A stretch of 64,000 nt of DNA. Source: Candidatus Latescibacterota bacterium. Lineage in GTDB: Bacteria > JAAXHH01. The DNA is taken from assembly GCA_012270975.1 (NCBI GenBank), contig JAAXHH010000136.1:1-64000 (forward strand). Direction: 5' to 3'. The notes under the pieces were generated by a model. The model ran no database searches and had not been told where the DNA came from. It saw only the letters and a program-made list of their open reading frames with translations. The stretch's first letter is position 1. Every line of letters starts with the position of its first letter. The position numbers were made by a program, and so were the translations under genes. Of the stretch, positions 37,818 to 46,212 are shown piece after piece.

Positions 37818-38144
37818 TCAGCCGGATCTCTCAATCAATCGCATCAGATTCGACACATGATCCTTCAGGCGGCGCCTGCCCTCGTCTGTGAGTTGGTACC
37901 AGGTCACGGGCCGCCTGTCCCTGAATGTCTTTTCGATCGTCAGGTACCCGGCGTCCTCGAGCTTGCGCAGGTGCGTACCGATGCTTCCGTCCTTTTCATC
38001 AAGTACCTGCTTCAGCCGGCTGAAGGACATCATTTCGTGTTTAGACAGAAGTACGCAGATAGCGAGACGGACGCGGTGCTCAAGGAGGCCAGCCAGTGCT
38101 TCAAGTTCCTGCATGGAGGAAATGTCGGGATCAGTCGGTGGCAT
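37818..38144 (-). CDS. Winged-helix transcriptional regulator
   Basis: This 108-residue regulator of the HTH_34/ArsR-PadR-like kind starts with a helix, then MSFSRLKQVLDEKDGSIGTHLRKLEDAGYL (recognition helix about 48-65) and the wing FRDRRPVTWYQLT. Its N-terminus overlaps the C-terminus of the upstream membrane gene by 14 bases. Many such proteins regulate their own two-gene operon, and a palindrome over the promoter supports that here. Confidence 0.85.
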   Translation of the reverse strand: MPPTDPDISSMQELEALAGLLEHRVRLAICVLLSKHEMMSFSRLKQVLDEKDGSIGTHLRKLEDAGYLTIEKTFRDRRPVTWYQLTDEGRRRLKDHVSNLMRLIERSG

Positions 38145-38700
38145 CAGATTTATCCCTACCGCGTAAGGCTACCACAAAGAGGGCTCCCGCTATGACGACA
38201 CCCGAGGCGGTTGATCCATAACCCGGAAGGTACAGGATGATGGGGAAACAGATCCCAATTATAATACCGACCGGTATAAGACGTCGATCCAGGTGCAAAC
38301 CAGCATAAAAGTAGGACAAGGCGATTAGAAGCACCGAAAAGGCGCCTATGCCGGAGCCGCTCAACTTTCCACTCGTGACCAACAAACCGCCGAGCACGCC
38401 CGCGACCACATAAGCCAGCCAGTGTTTCACCCAACGCATCCCTCTTTCCATATCCGCCTGGCCGATGCGTGCGCTGGCCCGTGAACCGAGCCACATGGAA
38501 AGGATGAATCCGACTGGAGTCGCGACCAGCCAGTACCACCTATTCCAACTCTTGTCGTCGAAGAAATCGGATATGGGAAAACCGAAGAGTATGATGACTG
38601 CCCAAAGTGCATAAATGGAACTGAAGGGGACGCTTTCCGATCGGTCCGTCGCGGCACGGACGTAAGCCACGTCTTCCCTCAGTTTATCGATGTTTGTCAT
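38131..38700 (-). CDS. Membrane protein co-encoded with a winged-helix regulator
   Basis: This 189-residue protein has a soluble N-terminus (about 1-25) with a helical MTNIDKLREDVAYVRAA segment, then about six membrane helices. The start is the ATG before TNIDKLRED, with an AAGGAGA ribosome site. It is the first gene of the unit. The pairing resembles membrane-protein/regulator modules controlled by their own product. No function is known. Confidence 0.7.
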   Translation of the reverse strand: MTNIDKLREDVAYVRAATDRSESVPFSSIYALWAVIILFGFPISDFFDDKSWNRWYWLVATPVGFILSMWLGSRASARIGQADMERGMRWVKHWLAYVVAGVLGGLLVTSGKLSGSGIGAFSVLLIALSYFYAGLHLDRRLIPVGIIIGICFPIILYLPGYGSTASGVVIAGALFVVALRGRDKSDATD

Positions 38701-38738
38701 GATATTCTCCTTAACAATGAGTACTATTAACAAGAGAT

Positions 38739-38775
38739 TACTCTGAAATATAGAGTATCCAGGCGCTCATGTCAA
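38739..38775 (-). promoter_or_regulatory. Promoter with overlapping operator for the membrane protein/regulator unit
   Basis: On the minus strand a consensus -35 TTGACA (38770-38775) is followed by a 17-base spacer and TATATT (38747-38752). The inverted repeat TACTCT-N7-AGAGTA (38739-38757) covers the -10 and the start site, as expected of an autorepressor site. Confidence 0.7.
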
Positions 38776-38873
38776 TAAAAAAACGAAGTACGCTGAGTTT
38801 TATAGGGAAATGAGAGGTATTCGAAGTCGTCGCTAACCAGCTGCGGTTGGTTGGCTGGTACGCAGTTCTAGCC

Positions 38874-38930
38874 CGGCATCGAACCTGGTGACTGGCTTTG
38901 AACCTAGTTGCCGGCTTCGAGCTGAGCGCC
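38874..38930. repeat. Three imperfect 19-base tandem repeats after the ABC permease gene
   Basis: Units of 19 bases start at 38874, 38893 and 38912, each built on (C/T)GGC(A/T)T(C/T)GA(A/G)C. They lie just past the stop of the permease gene on the minus strand. Confidence 0.5.
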
Positions 38931-38933
38931 TTC

Positions 38934-40433
38934 CTACACCCGTACCGTTAGCCCGTCGTGGAGGGCGGTGCGGTAGGCTTTGAGGGCGGGGACGAAGCCC
39001 ATCAGGAACCCGGCCGTCACCACGGCGCCCATGAAGAGCAGCTCGACGGATCCGGGGGGCCGGATCGGGATGAAGAGCCCTATCTGCGCTTCGACGAGGG
39101 ACTGTCCTACTGAGAGCAAAACATACACCACGGCCAGCCCGGCGATGGCCCCCGCCGCGGCCAGGCACACCGACTCGAGTACCAGCAGGGCGACGATCCG
39201 ATTGGGACCGGCTCCGACGGCGCGAAGGATCGCCATTTCCCGGCGGCGCTCGTTGAGCGACGTGTAAAGCGAAACGAGCATGCCCAGCAGCCCCACCAGC
39301 ACGACGAATATAGTCACCAGCCGCAGGCCCGTCTCGGCGTTACCCAGGCTCCGCCACATCTCGTTCAGGGCGACGCCGGGGATCACGGCCATCATCGGCT
39401 CATCCTCGAAGTCGTTGATCTCGCGCTGCAGCATGAGCACGTCCCGGCGGTCGGTCGTACCCACGAAGAACGAGGTCACCTGGGTAACTTCGACATCCTC
39501 GATCGAGAGTTCCGCCTCCTCGTGGACATGGCCGTCGTCCACCGGGGCCGCCTCGGCCTCCTCCTCCTCGTCGTGGACGTGTCCGTCGTTCTCGTCGGCC
39601 GGGTCTGCCTCCGCTTCTTCCTCGTGGGCATGTCCGTCAACCGCGACAGCCATCCCTTCCGCTTCCTCGTGCGCGTGTCCATCGTCTGTCTGCTCTGTCA
39701 CGTCCTCGTGGACGTGTCCGTCGTCCGCCGGGGCTACCTCCGCCTCTGCCTCGTTCTCGTGGACGTGCCCGTCGTCCGCTGCCGGCGACGCACCTTCCTC
39801 CAGGTGGATAGCCTCCATACCCTCGAGGGTCACGTAGAGGGCGCGGTCAACGGGGGTGAACGTCTTGGCGAGGATGCCCACGACCGTAAAGGGCATGTGG
39901 TCGTGGACCAGGAAGCCCACCTCGCCGATCCCGTGGGTCACCGCGATCTCGTCGCCCAGCCCGTAGTTCAACTCTTCCGCCACGTCTGCGCCCAGGGTCA
40001 CGTCGTACAGGCCTTCGCTCGCCCGGCCTTCAGCCAGTGCGATTTCCTGGCCGCCACGGTAGCGATAGCGGTGATAGAAGTCGTCATTCGTTCCGATGAC
40101 CCGGAATCCTCTGTGGCTGTCCCCCAGGCTGTAGGGGATGGTCCACGCGACGGCCGGATGATCCGCCCACTGCCGGTAGGCCTCCCACGAGACGTTCTCC
40201 GTCGGCGCGCCCATGCCGAAGACCGAATACAGCAGCAACTGGATCGTGCCGCCCTTGGTACCCACGATCAGGTCGGTCTGGCTGATGGTGTTGGAGAAGC
40301 TCTCGCGCATGCCCACGCGCACGTTTTCAACGCCGATCAGAAGGGCGACGCTGAGGGCGATGGAGCCCACCGTGAGCGAGGTGCTGAAGACGCGGTTGCG
40401 AAGCGACTTGAGCGCGAGGTCCAAAACCAGCAT
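38934..40433 (-). CDS. MacB/LolC-type ABC permease with a His-rich periplasmic insert (zrgB-like)
   Basis: This 499-residue permease has a first membrane helix (about 22-38), a large periplasmic domain (about 45-370) and three C-terminal helices (about 383-405, 432-455 and 468-492). Inside the periplasmic domain, residues 210-306 hold six DGH(V/A)H motifs separated by acidic spacers. This is a strong candidate for zinc or other metal binding. A zinc-uptake operon of this kind, ZrgABCDE of Vibrio, has a separate His-rich protein; here it appears fused into the permease (inference). The start ATG overlaps the ATPase stop by one base, so they are coupled. Confidence 0.85.
   Translation of the reverse strand: MLVLDLALKSLRNRVFSTSLTVGSIALSVALLIGVENVRVGMRESFSNTISQTDLIVGTKGGTIQLLLYSVFGMGAPTENVSWEAYRQWADHPAVAWTIPYSLGDSHRGFRVIGTNDDFYHRYRYRGGQEIALAEGRASEGLYDVTLGADVAEELNYGLGDEIAVTHGIGEVGFLVHDHMPFTVVGILAKTFTPVDRALYVTLEGMEAIHLEEGASPAADDGHVHENEAEAEVAPADDGHVHEDVTEQTDDGHAHEEAEGMAVAVDGHAHEEEAEADPADENDGHVHDEEEEAEAAPVDDGHVHEEAELSIEDVEVTQVTSFFVGTTDRRDVLMLQREINDFEDEPMMAVIPGVALNEMWRSLGNAETGLRLVTIFVVLVGLLGMLVSLYTSLNERRREMAILRAVGAGPNRIVALLVLESVCLAAAGAIAGLAVVYVLLSVGQSLVEAQIGLFIPIRPPGSVELLFMGAVVTAGFLMGFVPALKAYRTALHDGLTVRV
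39515..39776 (-). repeat. Histidine/acid repeat region inside the ABC permease gene
   Basis: Six copies of an imperfect unit encode DGH(V/A)H plus an acidic spacer, about 13-17 residues apart (residues 221-304 of the permease). Unit length varies but keeps the reading frame. Confidence 0.85.
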
Positions 40434-41116
40434 TAAAGCACCGCCTTGTTGACGTCGGGGAGCGAGATGGCGCGGGAGAACATGCCCTCCAGGGCGCGGT
40501 CGTGACTTACGAACACCAGCGTTGCGCCGGCGCGCTCGCACTCCTGGAAGAGCAGTTCGAGGAAGTCCTCGCGGCGATCGAAATCCAGGGAGGAGGTCGG
40601 CTCATCGGCGACGATGAGTTCCGGCGCCCCGATGAGTGCGCGGCAGGCCGCCACCCGCTGTTGCTGGCCCACCGAGAGTTCGGTCACCGGCTTGTTCAGC
40701 AGATCGCCGATGTGGAGATGACCGGCTAGCTGTGCGGCCGACTCCTTCACGCCCGCGCCGTCCAGCCGGGCACGGCGCCCCGCGTGCATACGCACAGGCA
40801 GGGTGATGTTGTCGAGCACCGACAGGTAGGGGATGAGGTTGAACATCTGGAAGACATAGCCGATGTGCTCCGCCCGGAAGGCATCCCGCTGTGGGCCCGA
40901 AAGTGAGCCGAGGTCTTCGCCCAGCACCGTAACCTCGCCCTCGTTCGCTTCCAGGACCCCCGCCAGCACGCCGAGCAGCGTCGTCTTGCCGCTGCCGCTG
41001 GGGCCGAACAGGAACGCGCGCGTCCCCCGCTCGAGGGTCAGCTCGGGGATGTCCAGCACCCAGGGGCCTTTGCCGTAGCGGAAGCGCAGGTTCCGGATGT
41101 CGATGGCAAGGCTCAT
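40433..41116 (-). CDS. ABC transporter ATP-binding protein (LolD/MacB-type)
   Basis: ATPase of 227 residues. Walker A is GPSGSGKTT (about 36-44), the signature is LSVGQQQRVAACRA and Walker B is LIVADEPTSSLD. These features are typical of LolD/FtsE/MacB ATPases that pair with FtsX-like permeases. It is directly upstream of and overlaps the His-rich permease. Mechanistically these systems move substrates between periplasm and outer membrane, or use ATP for transenvelope work. Confidence 0.93.
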   Translation of the reverse strand: MSLAIDIRNLRFRYGKGPWVLDIPELTLERGTRAFLFGPSGSGKTTLLGVLAGVLEANEGEVTVLGEDLGSLSGPQRDAFRAEHIGYVFQMFNLIPYLSVLDNITLPVRMHAGRRARLDGAGVKESAAQLAGHLHIGDLLNKPVTELSVGQQQRVAACRALIGAPELIVADEPTSSLDFDRREDFLELLFQECERAGATLVFVSHDRALEGMFSRAISLPDVNKAVL

Positions 41117-41236
41117 TTATAGCCTATCCCTGCGAAACGTCGTTCAAAAAAAACCGCGCGTCCCGGTAAAATCGAGTGCGCGCGCTGAGTGCATGATGGA
41201 GACTGCGTCGTGCCTTGCAGGCATCCGCGTCACGGA

Positions 41237-41755
41237 TCAGTACTCGTACGGATAGACCCGCTTGCCGGTGATGGTGAAGCCGACGTAACCGTACACGCTC
41301 TTGGTCATCTCGATCTTGAGTACGCCCTCAACCCACACCGGGTTCCACCCGTTCAAAAACGCCCATTTGTCCTTTTCCATCTCGATGTAGATGAGCTGGT
41401 TGGGCGGGGGAGGCGGCGTGTGGATGCAGGCGCCGACATAGGGAACGAGGAGGAACTCCGTCACCGAGGACGCCCAGTCTTCAAGTGGTACCGCGAATCC
41501 CGGGACCTTGACGAGTTTGCCGTCGAGCGCCGCCAACTCCTCGCCCGGCTTGCCGGTGCGGTAGTCAAGGCTGGCCAGGAGGTGCCAGCCCACCTTGATG
41601 GGTTCGTTGGCCGGTGCGTCCAGAGGTGTGTCGACCGGTATTGCGTCGACCGGGGGCTCCGGGACGGCCTCCGGGCCGTAGCCCGCGACGCCAAGGGTAA
41701 CCACCAGCAGCATGGCGGCGGTAGTGGAGAGAAGTCTGCGGCCGGCTTCGATCAT
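41237..41755 (-). CDS. DUF3299 protein, exported
   Basis: This 172-residue protein has an N-terminal hydrophobic signal (about 6-25). The DUF3299 core has the motifs GKLVKVPGFAVPLE and FLLVPYVGACIHTPPPPPNQLI. The single Cys followed by His (CIH) is typical. DUF3299 genes often sit beside MacB-type ABC transporters and metal-uptake genes. Here the gene is the first of a three-gene set with the ATPase and His-rich permease, 120 bases upstream of the ATPase. Confidence 0.85.
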   Translation of the reverse strand: MIEAGRRLLSTTAAMLLVVTLGVAGYGPEAVPEPPVDAIPVDTPLDAPANEPIKVGWHLLASLDYRTGKPGEELAALDGKLVKVPGFAVPLEDWASSVTEFLLVPYVGACIHTPPPPPNQLIYIEMEKDKWAFLNGWNPVWVEGVLKIEMTKSVYGYVGFTITGKRVYPYEY

Positions 41756-42057
41756 CGGAAAACTCCGGTTGTGAAGTCCTCGATTCGAAAGATATAGGTA
41801 AAAACGAACGCTTTGGCAATAGAAAAGAATACCCCCGGCTATCTGATACGGCAGTCCCCTAAACGCTTCTGTTGCTAACCAGGCATCTAACCCGCCAGCG
41901 ATCGGCTATACGGTGGCCGAAGCTCCTGGAAATCGCGTTAACTGCTTAAAAAGAAAAGGTTTACACAGACGTCCAGGCACTGTACTTTTCAGGTTGAACC
42001 GTTTACGGAACAGGTTGGAAAAGCAGCTCGATCCGGATTTCAGAGCTCCTCAGGACC
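41756..42057. other. Divergent intergenic region between the DUF3299 operon and a lipoprotein gene
   Basis: These 302 bases hold the promoter described at 41791-41819 for the minus-strand operon. A GAGCTCCTCAGGA stretch precedes the plus-strand ATG. I see no small gene, and no clear Zur- or Fur-type palindrome. Confidence 0.6.
41791..41819 (-). promoter_or_regulatory. Promoter of the DUF3299/ABC operon
   Basis: On the minus strand TTGCCA (41814-41819), a 17-base spacer and TATATC (41791-41796) would start transcription near 41784. Confidence 0.5.
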
Positions 42058-42906
42058 ATGCAAATACGAATCCGTCCATGCCTGCTGATCCTTCTCCTGG
42101 TAACGTCGATGACTGGCTGCGGTAAACCGACGTCCAGCGTGATCAGCGAACTGCAGTTGCGTCTGGCCGCGCAGACACCGATCCGGCAGCACGTCCAGTC
42201 GGTGGTAGTGAATATGTCGGGGACGTCCGTCCGCTCCACTGCGAACAGCGCGTTCGGAACCCCCGGCACATTGCCCCATATCATCGACCTGGTCGAACTG
42301 GGGGGAAGCAACACGCGGATCCTGGAAGTTCTCACCCTGGCCGAGGGCAGATACGACGCCGTGCGCCTGAACATTCACGAAGTCACCGTGACGCTGTTGA
42401 ACGGCGTGCAATACAACGAGGTTTATCCGGACCCGCAGGGCAGGGAGCTGATCGTCGAAGCAAACACCCCGGTGGTCGTCGAGCGCGGCAGGAAGGCGGA
42501 TGCGGTGATCGATTTCGACCTGATGCGTTCGATTGCGTTTGAGGGCGATACCGATCGGGTGCACGACATTACCGGGATAAGGATCTCGCCGGTGGGCCGC
42601 CTGGTCGACCTGGCGAGTTCCGGCCAGGTTTCCGGCAGCGTCAAGCACGACAACGGCACACCGGCGGTCCTCCGGGACGACCAGCCGCTGAGCGGTTACC
42701 CCGTCACCTTCTTTCAGCCGGGAAGGACGGATTCGGTAACCGTCTACTCCGATGACGCCGGCCGGTACTCGGCCCACTTCATGCCCGCCGGATCCTACGC
42801 CATGTTCAGTCCGGCCACGGAGGAAACAGAGGCCTGGTCCGCGGAAAACGTCGTGGTGACCACCGCCAGTACCACGTGCCAGGACGTTACCGCCAGGAAG
42901 CGCTGA
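42058..42906 (+). CDS. DUF4382-like lipoprotein
   Basis: This 282-residue protein has a lipoprotein signal; TSMTGCG gives a lipidated Cys near residue 21. The N-terminal domain (about 35-200) has the RYDAVRLNIHEVTVTL and VVERGRKADAVIDFDLMRSI strands typical of DUF4382. The C-terminus (about 195-275) looks like a carboxypeptidase-regulatory beta-sandwich (SGYPVTFFQPG...DDAGRYSAHFMPAG). Surface role unknown. Confidence 0.7.
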   Translation: MQIRIRPCLLILLLVTSMTGCGKPTSSVISELQLRLAAQTPIRQHVQSVVVNMSGTSVRSTANSAFGTPGTLPHIIDLVELGGSNTRILEVLTLAEGRYDAVRLNIHEVTVTLLNGVQYNEVYPDPQGRELIVEANTPVVVERGRKADAVIDFDLMRSIAFEGDTDRVHDITGIRISPVGRLVDLASSGQVSGSVKHDNGTPAVLRDDQPLSGYPVTFFQPGRTDSVTVYSDDAGRYSAHFMPAGSYAMFSPATEETEAWSAENVVVTTASTTCQDVTARKR

Positions 42907-43045
42907 TCCGGGCAGTTGATACGGGCAAATGAGGCTTGACGGTTAGCCGGGCGGCCTGCACATTGTCTTTCCTGTTTTTCAATCTGACCATGTGATCGAA
43001 TAACACGGCGCGACGGGCTGTGGCCGTGCTGGAAGGGAGCGCTCG

Positions 43046-44062
43046 ATGGCCTCGTACATGTACCTGTCCATCACCGGCGAGGGCAAAATCGCCATATACG
43101 AAATGGACCCGGACACGGGAGGCCTGACCTTCAGAGAGGACGTCGCCGCGGGCGCCGGCGTGATGCCCCTCGTGGTGGACGCGGCCCGGCAGCATCTCTA
43201 CGCCGGACTGCGCGGCGAGCCATCGGTGCAGACCTACAGCCTGGACCGGACGACCGGTAGAATCTCCCTGCTGGGTTCCACGCCCTTCGACTGGGACACG
43301 ACCTACATGGCCCTGGACAACACCGGTCGTTTTCTGCTCTCCGCGTCCTATGGACACGCCGTGGCGGGCGTCCATGCCATCGGCGCGGACGGTCTGGTCC
43401 AGGCACCGCCCGTGGACCGCCGGGAGACGGCCCGATGCGCCCACTACATACAGACGGACGCATCGAACCGGTTCGCCTTCGTGCCCCATGTCGCCGAATC
43501 GAACATGATCTGCCAGTTCAGGTTTGACGAAGGCTCGGGAAAACTGACGCCGAACGATCCGCCCCGCGTGTCCCAGCCGCCGGATACGGGACCGCGTCAC
43601 TATTGTCACCATCCCGCGCTGGATGTGCTCTATGCCGACAACGAACAGGGAAGCAGCATGACGGCCTACCGGTTCGATCCGGGCCGGGGAACGCTGGAGG
43701 CGCTGCAGACGGTATCGACGCTGCCTTCGGATTTCACCGGCGAGAACACCTGTTCGCAGATCCATATCCATCCGTCGGGCCGGTTCGTGTACGCGAGCAA
43801 CCGGGGGCACGACAGCATCGCCGGTTTCGCGACCGATCCGGTTTCGGGTCTGCTCGACCCGATCGGCCAGGCGCCTACGGAGGAGACGCCGCGGGCCTTC
43901 AACCTGGATCCGCACGGCCGGTATCTTTACGCCGCGGGACAGGGATCGGGGAGGCTGGCGGCCTATCGCGTAGACCAGGATACAGGCGCTCTTGCACCCC
44001 TTGACGTATATGACGTCGGACCGTCGCCCGCGTGGGTGATGATCCTGGACATGGACGAATGA
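43046..44062 (+). CDS. Lactonase-family seven-bladed beta-propeller protein
   Basis: This 338-residue protein is a YkgB/Pgl-like lactonase (PF10282). Repeated blades appear as MALDNTGRFLLSASY, DASNRFAFVPHV and IHPSGRFVYASNRGHDSIAGF. Family members hydrolyse 6-phosphogluconolactone or other lactones. The GRFVYASNRGHDSI and GRYLYAAGQGSG segments are highly typical. It is followed by a PurN-like gene 46 bases on. Confidence 0.88.
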   Translation: MASYMYLSITGEGKIAIYEMDPDTGGLTFREDVAAGAGVMPLVVDAARQHLYAGLRGEPSVQTYSLDRTTGRISLLGSTPFDWDTTYMALDNTGRFLLSASYGHAVAGVHAIGADGLVQAPPVDRRETARCAHYIQTDASNRFAFVPHVAESNMICQFRFDEGSGKLTPNDPPRVSQPPDTGPRHYCHHPALDVLYADNEQGSSMTAYRFDPGRGTLEALQTVSTLPSDFTGENTCSQIHIHPSGRFVYASNRGHDSIAGFATDPVSGLLDPIGQAPTEETPRAFNLDPHGRYLYAAGQGSGRLAAYRVDQDTGALAPLDVYDVGPSPAWVMILDMDE

Positions 44063-44108
44063 CGGCGGATCGGATGTATGATCGGGGCCGGGACCGGGCG
44101 CTGAACTG

Positions 44109-44714
44109 ATGCTTCGTCTCGGGTTCCTCGCTTCCCATCGCGGGTCCAACATGCAGGCGGTCGTCGACGCGTGCGGAGCGGGACGAATCCGGGCACTGCC
44201 GGCCGTGGTGATCAGTAACAACCGGTCGGCGCAGGTGCTTCGGCGCGCGGAGTCGGCGGGCATTCCGGGATATTGCCTGAACAGCGATACCCATCCCGAG
44301 CCGAAAGATCTCGACCGGTCGATCCTTGAAACACTTACGCTGCATAAGGTGGCCCTGGTCGTCCTGACCGGGTACCTCAAAAGGGTGGGCCCGGAAACGC
44401 TGGCCGCTTTCAAGGGCCGCATGATCAACATCCACCCATCCCTCCTGCCCAGGCACGGCGGGCGGGGCATGTACGGACTGCGCGTGCACGAAGCCGTCCT
44501 GGCGGCCGGCGACCGGGTCACCGGGGTAACGATTCACTACGTTACAACGGAATACGACCGCGGGACCGTGCTCGCACAACGGACCGTGCCCGTGGAGCCT
44601 GGCGACACGCCCGAAACGCTGGCGGAACGGGTTCTCGTGGTCGAGCACGAACTGCTGGTCGAGACGGTGGGTTCCATAGCGCTGGAGCACGAGCAAGCTG
44701 GAGAACGGGCGTAA
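44109..44714 (+). CDS. purN: Phosphoribosylglycinamide formyltransferase-like protein
   Basis: This 201-residue formyltransferase domain has all three catalytic residues: Asn107 and His109 in MINIHPSLLP, and Asp150 in TEYDRGTV. The HGGRGMYGLRVHEAV folate-binding loop fits PurN. It transfers the formyl group from 10-formyl-THF to GAR in purine synthesis. It may instead be a specialised paralogue, since no other pur gene is near. Confidence 0.88.
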   Translation: MLRLGFLASHRGSNMQAVVDACGAGRIRALPAVVISNNRSAQVLRRAESAGIPGYCLNSDTHPEPKDLDRSILETLTLHKVALVVLTGYLKRVGPETLAAFKGRMINIHPSLLPRHGGRGMYGLRVHEAVLAAGDRVTGVTIHYVTTEYDRGTVLAQRTVPVEPGDTPETLAERVLVVEHELLVETVGSIALEHEQAGERA

Positions 44715-44779
44715 AAGTTTGGGATCCTCCAGTTCACCGTACCTTACCCGCCTCACGGGCGGCTTTTCGGGAGTAATCC

Positions 44780-46156
44780 ATGGCTTCCACCTTTGACCTC
44801 ATCGTTACCGACGGCCAGGTCGTCAACCATGACGGCGCAATGGCCGCCACGATCGCCGTGCGGGACGGGCGAATCGCCGGTATGCTCGAACCCGATGCCC
44901 GACCCGAAAGCGCGCGGCAACTGTCGGCGAAGGGTCTGCATGTCCTGCCGGGCCTGATCGACCCTCACGTCCATCTCCGGTCGCCCGGCCACGAGGAGCG
45001 GGAAGATCCTGTCTCCGGAACGAGCGCGGCGGCGGCCGGCGGCATCACCACGCTGCTGGAGATGCCCATCTCGCCGGTATCCGCCAGTTCGGCGGAAGGG
45101 CTCCGCAAGCGGGGCGAGGCCATCGGGGCACAGGCGCTGATCGACTTCGGTCTCTACGGCGCAGCCGGCCATCAGAACGTGGACCTCATCGCAGAGGTGG
45201 CCGAGGAGGGCGCCGTGGCCTTCAAGACCTTCCTGACCGCGCCGCCCACCCACCGGGAGGGCGAGTTCTTCGGCCTCTGGTGCCTGGACTACTCGCTTCT
45301 TCGGGACGTCATGGCCGCCACGGCGGCCACGGGCCTGCGCCACAGCTTCCACTGCGAAAACTGGCCCATGATCGAGACGCTCATCGAGCGGCTGTCCGCC
45401 CAGGGACGCAACGACGGCCTGGCCCATGCCGAAAGCCGGCCATCCATCGTGGAGGACACGTCGGTCGCCGTCATGATGAGCCTGGCCGCCGAGGCCGGAG
45501 GCCCCGTTGAGGTGGTGCATCTTTCAAGCCCGCGGGCCGCACAACTGGTGAAGGAGGCCAAGGAGCGGGGACTCGACGTCATTGCCGAGACCTGCCCGCA
45601 GTACCTCTTTCTGACCGACCAGGTGCTTTCGGTCCACCGCGGCTTCGCCAAGTGCAATCCCGCCCTGCGGCCCGCCGAAGAAGTCGAGGCGCTCTGGTCC
45701 TACCTGCACGACGGCACGCTGGACTTCGTCGGAAGCGACCATTCTCCCTTCCGGCCCGAGGAAAAAGAAGGCGTAGACATATTCGCCATTCCGCCCGGCC
45801 TGCCCGGACTCGAGTCCATGGTGCCCCTGATGCTGACCGCGGTCAACGACGGCCGGCTGGCGATCACCGACCTCGTCCGGCTGATGTCGACCCGCCAGGC
45901 CGAAGTCTTCCGGCTCCCGGGCAAGGGCCGTATCGCCATCGGATGCGACGCCGATCTTACGTTCGTGGACATGGACGCACGATGGACCTTCGACCGGAAC
46001 ACATGCTTCTCCAAGGCGCGGGAAGTCATGCGCATCGTCCACGGCATGCCCATGAAGGGCCGCATCCAGCGAACCATGGTACGGGGAGAGACGGTGTACG
46101 AGGACGGCAGGATCACGGGCAAACCGGGACACGGCCGCTGGTTGAAGCCCAATTGA
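44780..46156 (+). CDS. Dihydroorotase/allantoinase-like amidohydrolase
   Basis: Binuclear metal hydrolase of 458 residues. It shows the HxH of DPHVHLRSPG (His63, His65), Lys149 in AFKTF for carbamylation, later ligand histidines (HCENWP, VVHLSSP) and the catalytic Asp in GSDHSPF. The order matches the DHOase/allantoinase/hydantoinase group; the specific ring substrate is not certain. The next gene's start overlaps its stop (TGATG). The last 41 bases are tandemly duplicated. Confidence 0.88.
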   Translation: MASTFDLIVTDGQVVNHDGAMAATIAVRDGRIAGMLEPDARPESARQLSAKGLHVLPGLIDPHVHLRSPGHEEREDPVSGTSAAAAGGITTLLEMPISPVSASSAEGLRKRGEAIGAQALIDFGLYGAAGHQNVDLIAEVAEEGAVAFKTFLTAPPTHREGEFFGLWCLDYSLLRDVMAATAATGLRHSFHCENWPMIETLIERLSAQGRNDGLAHAESRPSIVEDTSVAVMMSLAAEAGGPVEVVHLSSPRAAQLVKEAKERGLDVIAETCPQYLFLTDQVLSVHRGFAKCNPALRPAEEVEALWSYLHDGTLDFVGSDHSPFRPEEKEGVDIFAIPPGLPGLESMVPLMLTAVNDGRLAITDLVRLMSTRQAEVFRLPGKGRIAIGCDADLTFVDMDARWTFDRNTCFSKAREVMRIVHGMPMKGRIQRTMVRGETVYEDGRITGKPGHGRWLKPN

Positions 46157-46198
46157 TGGGCAAACCGGGATATGGCCGCTGGCTGAAACCCAGTCAAT
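46117..46198 (+). repeat. 41-base tandem duplication across the stop of the amidohydrolase gene
   Basis: Copy one (46117-46157) encodes the end of the amidohydrolase, and copy two (46158-46198) follows at once with seven differences. In copy two the frame that gives GKPGYGRWLKP is open into the next gene; the changes are mostly synonymous or conservative. Confidence 0.85.
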
Positions 46199-46212
46199 CG
46201 AAAGGAACAAGC

